Shown: positions 1 to 6,358, numbered from the stretch's first letter. The stretch: 7,484 bases of DNA from Gemmatimonadota bacterium (GCA_029288095.1 JARFPW010000369.1:1-7484); one strand, 5' to 3'. Made by a program: numbers and translations. The notes: a model not told the origin generated them from the letters alone.

Positions 1-93
1 AACCCCACCCACCTCGATCAGGGCCTTCGGTATCGTGTCCGTTAACGGCTGAAGACGCCGTCCATGACCCGCCGCCAACACCATCGCCTGCAC
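1..93 (-). CDS. MurU-like sugar nucleotidyltransferase, N-terminal fragment
   Basis: Only the first 31 codons lie in the window; the gene continues past position 1. Read from a GTG at 93-91, the protein begins MQAMVLAAGHGRRLQPLTD and continues with TIPKALIEVGG. This is the nucleotide-binding N-terminus of the NTP-transferase family (GxG...R...PLT...PK signature). The usual GxGTR has Arg in place of Thr here. An ATG at 84-82 is an alternative start, but family members usually have three or four residues before the VLAAG strand and an AGGCGG stretch lies 8-10 bases before the GTG, so I prefer the GTG. The stop codon of the kinase gene upstream is only 3 bases away, so the two are probably co-translated. 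Next to an AmgK-like kinase, the natural reading is MurNAc-1-phosphate (or GlcNAc-1-phosphate) uridylyltransferase in cell-wall recycling. A mannose- or glucose-1-phosphate enzyme cannot be excluded from 31 residues. Confidence 0.8.
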   Translation of the reverse strand, partial: MQAMVLAAGHGRRLQPLTDTIPKALIEVGGV

Positions 94-96
94 GGG

Positions 97-1545
97 TCAG
101 CCGCCTGGTGCCGCGGGCCACATGTGCCTCTCACGGTGCTCGAGGACGACCCGCACGTCGGGAAATGAACCCTCCAGCTTCTCGGCCAGACGTTCCGCGA
201 AATACACCGAGCGATGTTGTCCGCCCGTGCAGCCGTACGAGACCGAGAGATGGTCGAACTCACGGCGGCGGTACTCGTCCACCTGCGCCATCGTGAGCCG
301 GGATGTGTGGTCCAGGAACTCTCCTGCCTCCCGCATCCGCCGGAGATGGTCGGCGACTCGCTCGTCGAGGCCGGTCAGGAGCTTGAACTCGGGCTCGCGA
401 CCCGGATTCGGGATCGCGCGACAATCGAATACGTGCCCACCGCCATGGCCTGACCGGTCCTCCGGGTACCCCCGCCGGTAGCTGAAACTCCGTACATAGA
501 CGGTCAGGCGGGGCTGACTTCCCGACGCCTCCGACCCGCTGCCCCACGTATCCGCAATCCGTCCGAACACGCGTTCGAGTTCAGGCATCTCAGCGGGCAG
601 GCCCTCCGAGAGAATTCCGGCGAGATTTCGCGCCGCGAACGGGACGCTGCGGAGAAATCGCGGTTTGCGTTCGAAGAATCCTCTGTATCCGTAAGCGCCC
701 AGGGCCTGGGCGATCCTTGCGACCACGAAGCCCCGGTAGGCGGTCATGAACTCCTCTCGATCCACCGCAATGAGTGATTCGAGCTGCTCGAGGTAGTGTT
801 GCAGCAGTTCATCCCGGACCGCCTCCGGGATCGCGGCCTTCGCATCATACAGGAGCGACGCCACGTCGTACGGAAGCGCACCCCGGCGTCCGCCCTGATA
901 GTCGATGAATCTCGGCCCGTTCGCCGTGAGCATGACGTTGCGGGATTGGAAATCACGATACAGGAAGAACTCGCGGCTCACCCCGAGGAGAACAGCGGTA
1001 AGGGTCTCGAAGTCCCTTTCGAGTCGCGCCTCGTGGAACGGCACATGGGCCAACTTCAGAAAATGGTACTTGAAGTAGTTCAAATCCCAGGTGATCGATC
1101 GCCGATCGAACTCGGCGTGTGGATAGGCCGCGGTGTAATCGACCACCCGGTGTCCCTCTACCTGAAACCGGGGCAACCACGCGATGACGTCCCGGTAGAC
1201 GGAGGTCATCGAGGCCGGAAACCGCCCTCCCTCAGCGTCACGGGCTTCGTCGAGCACTGCGAACAGCGTCGAATCACCCAGATCTTCCATCAGGTAAACA
1301 CCATTATCTTCATCCGTGGCATACAATTCCGGTACTGGCAACTCAATTGACCGGAAGGAGCGCGTGAATGAGATGAACGCCCGGTTCTCCTCGTGGTCGG
1401 GACCGACCGCGCCGATCGCAGAAGGCCCGTCGTCCGACAGCAGGCGGCGGTACGATCGATCTGAGCCGTCCCCCGCCACGCCGACCACGGCGGCGGGAGG
1501 ATGACCGAAGTGATCTTCGAACAGGCGTACCAGTCGTTCCTGCAC
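97..1545 (-). CDS. AmgK-like sugar kinase fused to RapZ C-terminal domain
   Basis: This 482-residue protein has two domains. Residues 1 to about 330 form an aminoglycoside-phosphotransferase-fold kinase like AmgK. It has an N-terminal GDGSDRSYRRL loop, the hinge-like YLMEDLGDSTLF, a catalytic-loop motif YRDFQSRN (Asp198, Asn203) and a metal-binding motif FIDYQGG (Asp215), followed by PYDVASLLYD. A Gly/Ser-rich linker at about 335-345 leads to a RapZ C-terminal domain (about 346-482) with VFDCRAIPNPG, LTGLDE and GCTGGQHRSVYFAE (from Gly438). The P-loop ATPase half of RapZ is absent. AmgK phosphorylates MurNAc/GlcNAc at C1 for MurU, and the nucleotidyltransferase gene starts 3 bases downstream. 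In E. coli RapZ this C-terminal domain binds glucosamine-6-phosphate, so feedback by amino sugars is an inference. The start is a GTG 5 bases after the stop of the permease gene; there is no strong Shine-Dalgarno, which fits translational coupling. The exact sugar substrate is not proven. Confidence 0.88.
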   Translation of the reverse strand: MQERLVRLFEDHFGHPPAAVVGVAGDGSDRSYRRLLSDDGPSAIGAVGPDHEENRAFISFTRSFRSIELPVPELYATDEDNGVYLMEDLGDSTLFAVLDEARDAEGGRFPASMTSVYRDVIAWLPRFQVEGHRVVDYTAAYPHAEFDRRSITWDLNYFKYHFLKLAHVPFHEARLERDFETLTAVLLGVSREFFLYRDFQSRNVMLTANGPRFIDYQGGRRGALPYDVASLLYDAKAAIPEAVRDELLQHYLEQLESLIAVDREEFMTAYRGFVVARIAQALGAYGYRGFFERKPRFLRSVPFAARNLAGILSEGLPAEMPELERVFGRIADTWGSGSEASGSQPRLTVYVRSFSYRRGYPEDRSGHGGGHVFDCRAIPNPGREPEFKLLTGLDERVADHLRRMREAGEFLDHTSRLTMAQVDEYRRREFDHLSVSYGCTGGQHRSVYFAERLAEKLEGSFPDVRVVLEHRERHMWPAAPGG

Positions 1546-1550
1546 CGCTG

Positions 1551-2621
1551 CTACTCTACAGGGACGGATTCGGGTTGCCGCGGCCCCATGAGGACGGCAA
1601 TCCAGCGGGTCTCATCGACAGCGTCGAGGAGGATGCGGCAGATCATCGTGAGCGGCACGGACAGCAGCATCCCGATCGGCCCCAGCACCCATCCCCAGAA
1701 TACGAGCGACAGGAAGACGACGAGCGTCGAGAGCCCTACGCCTTCGCCCATAACCCGGGGCTCGATCAGGTTGGCCAGGATGAAATTCACCACGAGATAC
1801 CCGAGCGCCGTGAACAGGGCCCCACCGAAACCCATCTGGAGAAAGGCCAGCAGCACCGGGGGAACCGCAGCAATCAGCGAGCCGATGTTCGGGATGAAAT
1901 TGAGGACGAAAGCCAGCGTGCCCCAAAGGAGGGGGAAGTCCACCTGCAAGATGATCAGCCATACCGTGACCAGTACTCCCGTGGCGAGGCTGATCAGCGT
2001 CTTCAGCATCAGGTACTTCTTGATGTTGTCGCTGATCTCGGCGAACCGTGCCAGGTGTTCCTCGGAATGAGCGAAAGCGACACGGGTCTTCTGACGGAAC
2101 CCCGACCACTCGAGCAGAATGAAGGTCATCGTGAGAAGAATCAGGCCGATGCGACCCAGTACGTCACCGATGCCGGTGAAGATGCGGCCGGCCACGGACA
2201 GGATGGCAGCCGGATCGAACGTATCCGCCACGATGTCTCGGGAGACCTCGACCCCGTGGGCCGCCAGCCACACGAGGAGCCCGCCGATCTCCTCCTGTAA
2301 TCGCTCGTTGTAGAACGGCAGACTCTGGGTGAAGTCTATGACGGAGGCCCCGATCACGGTTCCAAAAGCCAGTGTAATTCCGAGCACGACGATGATGATC
2401 AAGCTGACAGCGAGCCACCGGGGTGCACCGCGGCTGTGCATCCATTGCATGGGGCCCGCGAACAGGACGGCCAGGATTACCGAGAGCAGGAAAGGGACGA
2501 CGATGTCGGCAGAGGCCCGCGCCCCCGCCACGAGAATCACGAACGCCGCGCCACTGAGTAGCCAACGGGCGGATCGCCACTCCCGCCCGGGGCCTCTTCG
2601 ATCCGCCTTCCCAATCGCCAT
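1551..2621 (-). CDS. AI-2E family transporter (PerM/TqsA-type permease)
   Basis: A 356-residue inner-membrane protein of the AI-2E transporter superfamily. Hydrophobic segments lie near residues 20-34, 38-57 and 69-93. A soluble, amphipathic stretch follows at about 95-155, then further helices from about 157 to the end. The family signature FIPNIGSLIAAVPP is present, as are NLIEPRVMG and GPIGMLLSVPL, all typical of the C-terminal half. The open frame extends upstream to 2750, but that extension is charged, unlike the family, and would run into the divergent cardiolipin synthase gene. The ATG at 2621-2619 gives the normal family length, with GAGAGG 12 bases upstream. Members export or import small molecules (autoinducer-2, ions), and the substrate cannot be read from sequence. 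The stop lies 5 bases before the kinase-RapZ gene, which makes it the first gene of the operon. Confidence 0.9.
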   Translation of the reverse strand: MAIGKADRRGPGREWRSARWLLSGAAFVILVAGARASADIVVPFLLSVILAVLFAGPMQWMHSRGAPRWLAVSLIIIVVLGITLAFGTVIGASVIDFTQSLPFYNERLQEEIGGLLVWLAAHGVEVSRDIVADTFDPAAILSVAGRIFTGIGDVLGRIGLILLTMTFILLEWSGFRQKTRVAFAHSEEHLARFAEISDNIKKYLMLKTLISLATGVLVTVWLIILQVDFPLLWGTLAFVLNFIPNIGSLIAAVPPVLLAFLQMGFGGALFTALGYLVVNFILANLIEPRVMGEGVGLSTLVVFLSLVFWGWVLGPIGMLLSVPLTMICRILLDAVDETRWIAVLMGPRQPESVPVE

Positions 2622-2626
2622 GTCGT

Positions 2627-2657
2627 AAGCTAACCTCTCGAACCCATACCCCGTCAA
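2627..2657 (-). promoter_or_regulatory. possible promoter for the permease-kinase operon
   Basis: The 57 bases between the two divergent start codons must hold control signals for both operons unless promoters lie inside the genes. On the minus strand there is a TTGACG (2657-2652), one base from the -35 consensus. A TAGCTT at 2632-2627 could be a weak -10 element, but the spacer is 19 bases, longer than ideal, and transcription would then begin almost at the ATG. The organism's sigma-factor consensus is unknown. I see no convincing plus-strand promoter in the same gap. Confidence 0.22.
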
Positions 2658-2678
2658 CGGATGTGAAGCCGCTTGGAC

Positions 2679-4151
2679 ATGTTCGCGGACATTCGACCGA
2701 TCCTGGCCGGGCTGATCGGCATTACGCTGTCGGTGGTGGCATCGCTGCATGCCATCTCGACGAAACGCGAAGTGCGAGCGGCAATCGGGTGGATGGGACT
2801 GATCTGGCTGCTGCCTTTCGGGGGAGCGGCGCTCTACGCCCTACTGGGTGTGAACCGGATCCGCCGCCGGGGTGGCCGGATCCGCCGACAGATGCACTCG
2901 CTCCAGCCCGATTCCCCTCTCCCACCGCTGGCGTTCGGGGCACACCGAGAGGCGCCGCCGCTGCCGTCGGAGCCGGGCCCGTCGCGACCGCCGGCCCGCG
3001 CGCTCAAGCTGGCCGGGCTGATGCGCACCGGCAGCGAAGTCACGGGTCTGCCGATGGCTGTGGGCAATCGAGTCGAGCTGCTCGTCGACGGTGACGAGGC
3101 TTATCCGGCCATGCTTGATGCGATCCGGTCAGCGGAGCGTACGATCGGCTTGTCTACCTACATTTTCGACATGGACGAAGCCGGCGAGCCATTCGTCGCG
3201 GCGCTCGCGGACGCCGTGCGGCGCGGGGTCGACGTGCGTGTCCTGATTGATGCCGTAGGCGCTCTGTACAGCTCGCCACCAGCGCCAAAGATCCTCGAGG
3301 CGAGAGGCGTCCCCACGGCTTCGTTTCTCAAGTCGATGCTCCCCTGGCGGGCTCCGTACTTCAATCTCCGAAACCACCGAAAGATCCTGGTCACGGATGG
3401 GACGATCGGATTCACCGGCGGGATGAACATTCGGGCCGGATGCATGTCGGACGCTACCGAGGGTCGGGTCCAGGATCTCCACTTCCTCGTGGAGGGACCC
3501 GTCGTAAGACACCTGGTCGAAAGCTTCGCCGGTGACTGGGTATTCACGACGGAGGAGTTGCTGGATGGAGACGGCTGGTTTCCCGAGCTCGCCGAGCGGG
3601 GAGGGATAGCGGCCCGTGGAGTGTCGGACGGACCGGACGAGGACTTCGAGACGTTGCGCTGGACTCTGCTCGCCGCCCTGGCCTCCGCGGAGCATTGTGT
3701 GCGGATCGTTACCCCGTACTTCCTCCCGGACCAGACGCTCGTGTCGGCGCTCAACCTGGCCGCTCTGCGAGGCGTCACGGTGGATATCATCATCCCGGAG
3801 GTCAATAACCTGCGGGTCGTCGGCTGGGCGATGCTCGGCCAGATTCGCCAGGTTCTGAAGTTCGGATGCCGAGTGTGGCTCACCCCACCGCCATTCGACC
3901 ATTCGAAGCTGGTGATCGTCGACCACACCTGGACGCTGTTCGGCTCCGGAAACTGGGACCCCCGAAGCTTGCGCCTGAATTTCGAATTCAATGTGGAAGC
4001 GTATGACGACAGCTTTGCCGGCCGGGCCGAGACCATCGCGTGGAAGAAGATCGGACGAGCGCGGCGACTGACCATCGAGGAAGTGGACGACTGGCCGGTA
4101 TTCGACCGGATTCGCAACGGGCTCGCGTGGCTCGGGTCGCCCTACCTGTGA
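2679..4151 (+). CDS. cls: cardiolipin synthase (phospholipase D family)
   Basis: A 490-residue membrane-bound enzyme that makes cardiolipin by phosphatidyl transfer between phospholipids. Two N-terminal transmembrane helices (about 8-26 and 36-57) carry the PLDc_N pattern (KREVRAAIGW...LLPFGGAALYALLG). A basic and proline-rich linker runs to about residue 120. Two phospholipase D catalytic repeats follow. The first HKD motif is NHRKILVTD (His233, Lys235, Asp240), followed by GFTGGMNI; the second is DHSKLVIVD (His408, Lys410, Asp415), followed by GSGNWDPRSLRLNFEF. Both are complete, so the enzyme should be active. The length is typical of ClsA-type enzymes. The ATG at 2679 is preferred; a TTG at 2673 would add two residues, but it sits only 4 bases after the GAAG that could act as ribosome-binding site. 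It is the first gene of a plus-strand cluster, with phzF following at once. Confidence 0.95.
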   Translation: MFADIRPILAGLIGITLSVVASLHAISTKREVRAAIGWMGLIWLLPFGGAALYALLGVNRIRRRGGRIRRQMHSLQPDSPLPPLAFGAHREAPPLPSEPGPSRPPARALKLAGLMRTGSEVTGLPMAVGNRVELLVDGDEAYPAMLDAIRSAERTIGLSTYIFDMDEAGEPFVAALADAVRRGVDVRVLIDAVGALYSSPPAPKILEARGVPTASFLKSMLPWRAPYFNLRNHRKILVTDGTIGFTGGMNIRAGCMSDATEGRVQDLHFLVEGPVVRHLVESFAGDWVFTTEELLDGDGWFPELAERGGIAARGVSDGPDEDFETLRWTLLAALASAEHCVRIVTPYFLPDQTLVSALNLAALRGVTVDIIIPEVNNLRVVGWAMLGQIRQVLKFGCRVWLTPPPFDHSKLVIVDHTWTLFGSGNWDPRSLRLNFEFNVEAYDDSFAGRAETIAWKKIGRARRLTIEEVDDWPVFDRIRNGLAWLGSPYL

Positions 4152-4160
4152 TGAGCGAGC

Positions 4161-4165
4161 GAGGA
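4161..4165 (+). promoter_or_regulatory. Shine-Dalgarno site that fixes the phzF start
   Basis: GAGGA lies 6 bases before the ATG at 4172. The alternative ATG at 4151, which overlaps the cls stop codon (TGATG), has no such site, so initiation at 4172 is better supported. Ribosomes ending cls could still re-initiate at either codon. Confidence 0.6.
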
Positions 4166-4171
4166 CCCTCG

Positions 4172-5029
4172 ATGTTCATCGTGGACGCATTCGCTGAGCA
4201 CCCGTTCAGCGGCAATCCTGCCGCCGTCTGCCTGCTCTCGGGCTCCGTGCAGGACGACTGGATGCAGGCGCTGGCGGCCGAGATGAACCTGTCAGAGACC
4301 GCTTTCGTCTGGGCCGAGGGTGCCGGGTGGCGGCTTCGCTGGTTCACTCCCACCGTGGAAGTCGATCTGTGCGGCCACGCTACGCTGGCCGCCGCGCATG
4401 TCCTGTGGGACACGGGTGCTGCACCGGACTCGGAAACGCTGACCTTCGCCACCTTGAGCGGCGAGTTGACGGCGCGGAGGGCGGGCCGGGGGATCGAAAT
4501 GAACTTCCCGGCGGAGCCGGCTGTTGAGATGGGAGCCGGTGAGGTTCCGGCCGGCTTTATCGAGGCGCTTCGCCTGTCCGACGTCGCCTGCACGGTAGGC
4601 AGGAACCGCCTCGACCTGCTGGTGGAAGTCGTGGACGAAGCGGCCGTACGTGCGCTGACACCCGACTTCCCGGCCATCGGCAGACTGGACGCCCGCGGCG
4701 TCATCGTCACCAGCCGGCCCGGTCGTGCGACCGTCGAGAGCCTCGGGGTCGATTTCGTGTCGCGCTACTTCGCGCCGGCTGCCGGCGTCCCCGAGGATCC
4801 GGTCACGGGATCGGCGCACTGCGCGCTCGGACCGTGGTGGGCCGCGCGGCTCGGCAAGGAGCGGCTCGTGGGGGCACAGTTATCGCAGCGCGGTGGGATC
4901 GTCGGAGTCGCCTGCGAGGACACGCGCGTGCTGTTGAGCGGAGCGGCGGTAACGGTATTGCAGGGGTCCCTGAGTCAGGTGGCAACCCCGCCTGTAGGTA
5001 AGAAAGGTCAGTCAGGTGAAACAGCTTGA
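4172..5029 (+). CDS. PhzF family isomerase-like protein
   Basis: A 285-residue cytosolic protein of the PhzF superfamily, which has a diaminopimelate-epimerase-like double fold. It opens with MFIVDAFAEHPFSGNPAAVC, the family's usual N-terminus, which supports this start. The residues known to matter in Pseudomonas PhzF all have counterparts at nearly the same positions: Glu42 in NLSETAFV (Glu45 in PhzF), His69 in LCGHAT (His74), and Asp209 and Ser214 in EDPVTGSAH (Asp208, Ser213). It is therefore likely to be a functional acid-base isomerase. There are no phenazine genes nearby, so phenazine synthesis is unlikely. Most homologues in such settings have no known substrate. It begins 20 bases after cls and overlaps the YtxJ-like gene by 14 bases. 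An in-frame ATG at 4151 would add seven residues. Confidence 0.92.
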   Translation: MFIVDAFAEHPFSGNPAAVCLLSGSVQDDWMQALAAEMNLSETAFVWAEGAGWRLRWFTPTVEVDLCGHATLAAAHVLWDTGAAPDSETLTFATLSGELTARRAGRGIEMNFPAEPAVEMGAGEVPAGFIEALRLSDVACTVGRNRLDLLVEVVDEAAVRALTPDFPAIGRLDARGVIVTSRPGRATVESLGVDFVSRYFAPAAGVPEDPVTGSAHCALGPWWAARLGKERLVGAQLSQRGGIVGVACEDTRVLLSGAAVTVLQGSLSQVATPPVGKKGQSGETA

Positions 5030-5357
5030 GGCGTTTGAAGACCTGCAGGAGTTGATGACCGCGGAACGCGCGATCCTGTTCAAGCACAGCACGCGCTGCG
5101 AGTTGAGCTTCTCGGCCAGACTGCATATCGAGAGATTCGCGGAAAATTTCCCTGCCGCGCAGGTGTTCGTCGTTGATGTCATCCGGCATCGCGGCGTTTC
5201 GGACGAAGCGGAAGACCGTCTACAAGTCCGTCATGAGTCCCCTCAGGCCATCCTGGTCGAGAGCGGACAAGCCACGCGACAGGCCTCTCATCGAGCCGTG
5301 AGCCTCGAAACCCTGAGTGAGTGGTGGGCCTCACCCTCCGCGGATGAAGGACCCTAG
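5016..5357 (+). CDS. ytxJ: YtxJ-like monothiol bacilliredoxin
   Basis: A 113-residue thioredoxin-fold protein. It closely matches the pattern of Bacillus YtxJ (BrxC): LFKHSTRCELS with a single active-site Cys28 in a CxxS arrangement, and RHESPQAILVESG with the cis-proline at Pro76. Bacillus proteins have the similar FLKHSTTCPIS and KHESPQ. Such proteins remove bacillithiol from S-bacillithiolated proteins after oxidative stress. The residue after Cys is Glu rather than the usual Pro, which may shift the thiol pKa. The GTG start lies inside the end of phzF, with GAAAGG 8 bases upstream (5002-5007), so translation is probably coupled. The family assignment is firm. The use of bacillithiol rather than another low-molecular-weight thiol is inferred, since no bsh genes are in the window. 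Confidence 0.85.
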   Translation: MKQLEAFEDLQELMTAERAILFKHSTRCELSFSARLHIERFAENFPAAQVFVVDVIRHRGVSDEAEDRLQVRHESPQAILVESGQATRQASHRAVSLETLSEWWASPSADEGP

Positions 5358-5459
5358 CCGGGTTCTACCTCCTCCATGGCCCGGATTCTGCACTAATCGG
5401 GATGCCCTTTGGTTGAGGGTGCAGTGCCTGGTATCCACCCGAGGGATTCCGAGTCGAGC
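5358..5459 (+). other. intergenic gap with imperfect inverted repeat
   Basis: This is the only sizeable gap between genes. It contains CTGCAC (5388-5393) and its exact reverse complement GTGCAG (5419-5424). Inside these, AATC can pair with GGTT, giving an imperfect stem. No T-run follows, so it is not a standard intrinsic terminator. It might be a 5' leader structure of the DUF892 gene or chance. A CCGGG/CCCGG pair also lies at the start of the gap. No clear promoter hexamers are visible. Confidence 0.25.
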
Positions 5460-5930
5460 ATGGACGGTCTCAAAGAGACAAGCCTGCATCAACTTTACGC
5501 CGCGCAGTTGCTGGAAGCCCGGAGTTTCGAAGCTCGGGCCGCCGAGTCGTTCCATGACATGGCCATGGTCGCTACCGATGAGACCGTGGCGTCGCTGTTT
5601 CGGGCCGCCGCCGCCGAGTCTTCCGTCCAGCTCAGCCGCGTGGAGCGCTTGATGCGCGTTGCCGAGCGACCGGCGGAGCACGGAACCGCTTCCCCGGACC
5701 TGCCCCCCGACCTGGCCCCGAATGCGACGGACGCCGAGTTGCTGAAGACGGCCCGTGATTCTGTCATGCACCAGATCGAGGTCTACGAGGCTGCGTGCGA
5801 TACGAGTCGCCGGCTTGGCGAATACATGGCCCTCGACGTCCTGCTGCTCAACCTCGACGAGGAACAGTCGACAGCCGCCGCGCTTGCCTGGCAGATATCG
5901 CGGCAGGGCGGAATGCTGCGGGCGATCTGA
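5460..5930 (+). CDS. ferritin-like DUF892 (YciE/YciF) family protein
   Basis: A 156-residue, mostly helical soluble protein. The pattern of an N-terminal helix (LHQLYAAQLLEARSFEARAA), a second helix (LFRAAAAESSVQLSRVERLM), a Pro-rich loop (about residues 72-87) and two further helices (TARDSVMHQIEVYEAA and LLLNLDEEQSTAAAL) resembles the DUF892 ferritin-like four-helix bundle. In enteric bacteria YciE/YciF are stress-linked proteins with a di-metal site. Candidate acidic ligands (Glu in the first helix, Glu-Tyr-Glu around IEVYEA, Asp-Glu-Glu in the last helix) are present, but the match is weaker than for a typical YciF and metal binding is unproven. ATG at 5460 is chosen because it gives the normal short lead into helix 1. 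A GTG at 5424 and a TTG at 5409 are in-frame alternatives. It may be the last gene of the cls cluster or have its own promoter. Confidence 0.65.
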   Translation: MDGLKETSLHQLYAAQLLEARSFEARAAESFHDMAMVATDETVASLFRAAAAESSVQLSRVERLMRVAERPAEHGTASPDLPPDLAPNATDAELLKTARDSVMHQIEVYEAACDTSRRLGEYMALDVLLLNLDEEQSTAAALAWQISRQGGMLRAI

Positions 5931-5934
5931 TCGC
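5922..5934. other. small perfect palindrome between convergent genes
   Basis: GCGAT-CTG-ATCGC forms a 5-base-pair stem with a 3-base loop across the stop codon of the DUF892 gene, just before the convergent DUF1761 gene ends. It could help end transcription from both sides, but it lacks a T-tract on either strand and may be chance. Confidence 0.25.
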
Positions 5935-5939
5935 GGGGT

Positions 5940-6353
5940 TCAGCGCCACAAGGTCAGCACGGTCCCCATCAGCAGGAACGAGGCGAGCTGATACCCTCCG
6001 TTGATCCAGAACAGCGTCATCTTGTTGGTCGAATAGAGCACGGACGTCAACGTTCCCGGAAGTGCGAACCCCACACACAGAACAGCCGCCAGCCAGAGAC
6101 CTCGCGACAGGTCCGGGGGATTGATCAGGAAGACGAACATCCCGAGTGTCAGCGCCATGACGAGGTAGGCCGCCAGGCTCAATCCGAACGTCCTGGCCAT
6201 CGAGCCTGACCCCGCCTTCAGGTCCTCCGCGCTGACCGTCTGGCTGGCCAGCCACGCCTTTCCAAACAGGGGTCCATACCACAGGGCGCCCAGAGCGAAC
6301 ACGCATAGCGCCGCGACGAACGCGGCCAGGTAGTTGATCTCGACCGGGTACAC
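5940..6353 (-). CDS. DUF1761 family four-helix membrane protein
   Basis: A 137-residue integral membrane protein of unknown function. It begins MYPVEINYLAAFVAAL and continues with ALGALWYGPLFGKAW, the hallmark N-terminus of DUF1761 proteins. Hydrophobic helices lie at about 7-28, 57-79, 84-105 and 114-135. The GTG at 6353-6351 is chosen over the much longer open frame upstream because a GGAGGA lies 5 bases before it and the upstream extension overlaps thrS and is not membrane-like. It follows thrS by 13 bases and is probably co-transcribed with it. Nothing in the sequence suggests a substrate or partner. Confidence 0.85.
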   Translation of the reverse strand: MYPVEINYLAAFVAALCVFALGALWYGPLFGKAWLASQTVSAEDLKAGSGSMARTFGLSLAAYLVMALTLGMFVFLINPPDLSRGLWLAAVLCVGFALPGTLTSVLYSTNKMTLFWINGGYQLASFLLMGTVLTLWR

Positions 6354-6358
6354 GACAA

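Noticed and set aside
176..191. A 16-base exact match (AGCTTCTCGGCCAGAC) also present at 5106-5121
   Set aside because: The two copies lie in unrelated genes in opposite coding sense and the flanks do not match, so this is most likely chance in a GC-biased sequence.
1575..2300. Long plus-strand open frame (241 codons) opposite the AI-2E permease
   Set aside because: Its translation is rich in Gln, Glu, His, Arg and Asp with no domain pattern, and it is the antisense of a clear membrane protein. Long antisense frames are expected at high GC.
2622..2750. N-terminal extension of the AI-2E permease to 2750
   Set aside because: The extra 43 residues are charged, unlike the family, and overlap the start of the divergent cls gene. 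The ATG at 2621 gives the normal family length.
3158..4117. Long minus-strand open frame (319 codons) opposite cls
   Set aside because: It is Ser/Arg/Thr-rich, low in complexity, and lies against a complete HKD enzyme. It is a shadow frame.
4040..4171. Longer N-terminus for the PhzF protein from 4040
   Set aside because: It lies inside the cls coding sequence and is not PhzF-like. The conserved MFIVDAF start with a GAGGA site lies at 4172.
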